Origin: Bacillota bacterium
Lineage (GTDB): Bacteria > Bacillota > Bacilli > Alicyclobacillales > Alicyclobacillaceae
Direction: 5' to 3'
Assembly: GCA_027336365.1 (NCBI GenBank)
Contig: DAHWFY010000003.1
Coordinates: forward strand, 1-51,121
Length of the DNA: 51,121 nucleotides
The position numbers and the translations under genes are program-made. The notes under the pieces are model-generated. The model did not search any database and was not told the DNA's origin. It was given only the letters and a program-made list of their open reading frames with translations. This document shows, in pieces, positions 50,043 through 51,121 of this stretch (position 1 is its first letter; each line of letters begins with the position of its first letter).

Positions 50043-50234
50043 ATGCGTTGTCCACATTGCAATTCGCGGGACTTTGGCAAGATCGGTGCCAATCAGTTTT
50101 ATTGTTGGGGATGTTTTATGGAATTTAACGTGTCTGGTGAAGATATCCGAATTTACGAGGTTGCTGAAGACGGTTCTCTGGTAGCCCTGGATGAGGTGCC
50201 TGAGGCCATGAGCGTAGAGTCGAGTACCGCGTGA
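50043..50234 (+). CDS. Small zinc-ribbon protein
   Basis: A 63-residue protein. Two CxxC knuckles (CPHC at residues 3-6, CWGC at 21-24) form a probable zinc ribbon, followed by an acidic C-terminal half (EDIRIYEVAEDGSLVALDEV). The ATG has AAAGGAGACGGAG upstream. Function unknown; such microproteins are common in Bacilli. Confidence 0.8.
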   Translation: MRCPHCNSRDFGKIGANQFYCWGCFMEFNVSGEDIRIYEVAEDGSLVALDEVPEAMSVESSTA

Positions 50235-50303
50235 ATCACTCAGTGGACAGGCCGGGACAGAACGAATTTTTGGTTGGGTTTTTGGCAGAATGGGTTTCGT
50301 TTG

Positions 50304-50693
50304 TCACATCCCCTGTAGGCGCGACTGTGGCCAGCCATAGAGACCGAAGGCGGTCGCGCTCAGGCCAAACACCAGGGTGGTGACCAGATACGCAATGGCT
50401 TGTCGGTATTGACCGGATTCTAGGAGCATGGTGAATTCGTAAGAAAATGTTGAGAATGTGGTATATGCACCACATACCCCTGTACCCAAAAACAACATGG
50501 CCCGCTGAGTCACTTCTGGCAACCATGTTTGGCTGACTCGGGTTAACCAGCCAAGGGCAAAAGCACCTGTGATATTAATCAACAGGGTTGCCGTGGGAAA
50601 TTGCCGAGATACTTTATCACTTATCCACTTGGACAACAGGTAACGTGCAATGGCACCCACCACTCCGCCTAAACCTACAATCCAGGTTTCCAC
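50304..50693 (-). CDS. crcB: Fluoride channel protein CrcB/Fluc
   Basis: Four-helix membrane protein, 129 residues, exporting fluoride as a dual-topology dimer. Family signatures are GGVVGAIARYLLS at the N-terminus, LLINITGAFALGWL (the pore Asn), and GVCGAYTTFSTFSYE (the Phe-box region). The GTG at 50693 is chosen as it gives the normal N-terminus and has GGGGAG 6 nt upstream. It follows a second crcB gene by 44 nt; paired genes suggest a heterodimer. Confidence 0.93.
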   Translation of the reverse strand: METWIVGLGGVVGAIARYLLSKWISDKVSRQFPTATLLINITGAFALGWLTRVSQTWLPEVTQRAMLFLGTGVCGAYTTFSTFSYEFTMLLESGQYRQAIAYLVTTLVFGLSATAFGLYGWPQSRLQGM

Positions 50694-50737
50694 ACTGAAC
50701 TCCCCTGCCCTAATTGACTTGTCAACTTGGTTTTTGC

Positions 50738-51121
50738 TCAACCAAGTCCGTGCCGGAAAGCGACACGATAGCCCACAATGGCTGCTCCCAGACTTCCCAT
50801 GATGCTTGCCACCACGTAGGTCACTGTGAGAAATGGATGATGTTGAGCCCACATGGACCAGGTCTCCACTGCAAATGTGGAGTATGTGGTGTAAGCTCCC
50901 AGCATGCCTGTACCTATCCCTAAACGTAGGTAAGGATGAATCGGATATCGTTCCAAGGTCATTGTGTACAGCCAGGACAGCACAAAGCTTCCAGATACGT
51001 TAATAGCCCAAGTGGCCAAGGCGGCCCACTGAAATTGGGCCATCACCTGGGTGAGTTGATACCTCACGATGGCTCCAATGAATCCGCCAATCCCCACCGA
51101 CAGGGTGGGTAGCCAATTTCC
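50738..51121 (-). CDS. crcB: Fluoride channel protein CrcB/Fluc, second copy (start at or beyond right edge)
   Basis: Signatures GGFIGAIVRYQLT, WAINVSGSFVLSWL and GMLGAYTTYSTFAVE match the family. The frame is open to the window edge (LPTLSVGIGGF at the start), so the true start may lie beyond 51121 and the entry is treated as 5' partial. The residues differ strongly from the neighbouring copy, as expected for two subunits with opposite topology. A fluoride riboswitch, if present, would lie outside the window. Confidence 0.92.
   Translation of the reverse strand, partial: GNWLPTLSVGIGGFIGAIVRYQLTQVMAQFQWAALATWAINVSGSFVLSWLYTMTLERYPIHPYLRLGIGTGMLGAYTTYSTFAVETWSMWAQHHPFLTVTYVVASIMGSLGAAIVGYRVAFRHGLG

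Noticed and set aside
1-51121. CRISPR array, prophage, IS element or defence system
   Set aside because: No regularly spaced direct repeats, no transposase, integrase, phage structural gene or recognisable defence gene; the repeats seen are dispersed and palindromic.

Overview
The window looks like a chromosomal housekeeping segment of a spore-forming member of the Bacilli; my best guess is the Alicyclobacillaceae or a close relative. Supporting signs are AddAB rather than RecBCD, the aspS - 6S RNA - rarA - cymR order known from Bacillus, a T-box leader in front of hisS-aspS, GerP-like and YheC/D-like spore proteins, strong Shine-Dalgarno sites with frequent GTG/TTG starts, and near-consensus sigma-A promoters. 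Species-level assignment is inference. I see no insertion sequence, transposase, prophage, CRISPR array, tRNA or rRNA.

Layout: 1-4.7 kb holds the heme genes hemE-hemH (minus strand), a bacilliredoxin, a DtxR-family regulator, a D-Ala-D-Ala carboxypeptidase and a TM2 protein. 4.7-15.7 kb holds dusB, a NiaP-like MFS transporter, the addBA operon and a TetR regulator. 15.8-25.9 kb holds galU, a DUF309 gene, pckA, an unknown gene, moeA with an attenuator-like leader, a cyclophilin, an SDR, a class V aminotransferase and a DUF2089/DUF4097 pair. 26-33 kb holds rsmF, queF, panD, a spore-type ATP-grasp/GerP-like group, a membrane glycosyltransferase and moaA. 33.3-38.8 kb holds a three-gene ABC export operon, an HlyD-like adaptor and a membrane-anchored protein with a possible Roadblock fold. 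39-43.6 kb holds a CaCA exchanger, trxA, hemL and selA. 43.6-51.1 kb holds a small ORF, the T-box leader, hisS-aspS, 6S RNA, rarA, cymR, a possible small RNA or attenuator, a zinc-ribbon microprotein and paired fluoride-channel genes, the last running off the right edge.

The most notable non-coding content is two families of short dispersed palindromic repeats. Family 1 has eight recognisable copies, one per about 6 kb, all between genes or at gene ends. Its core is the hairpin TGCCGCTGTTAGCGGCA, followed by a second hairpin based on GTAAATACA/TGTATTTAC. Family 2 is built on TGTCCGGAAAGG and its complement. Other points for follow-up are the overlapping Asp/His specifier (GACAC) in the hisS-aspS T-box, the moeA leader with mutually exclusive hairpins, a palindromic operator candidate at pckA, and a 59-codon ORF with a strong ribosome binding site between selA and the T-box.

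Functionally the genes cover tetrapyrrole synthesis (hemL, hemE, hemH), molybdopterin (moeA, moaA), DNA repair (addA, addB, rarA), tRNA and rRNA modification (dusB, queF, rsmF), aminoacylation and selenocysteine (hisS, aspS, selA), redox and sulfur control (brxB, trxA, cymR), gluconeogenesis (pckA), spore structure and ion homeostasis. Nothing here is a convincing new defence or biosynthetic system; the novelty is in repeats, leaders and a few unassigned proteins.
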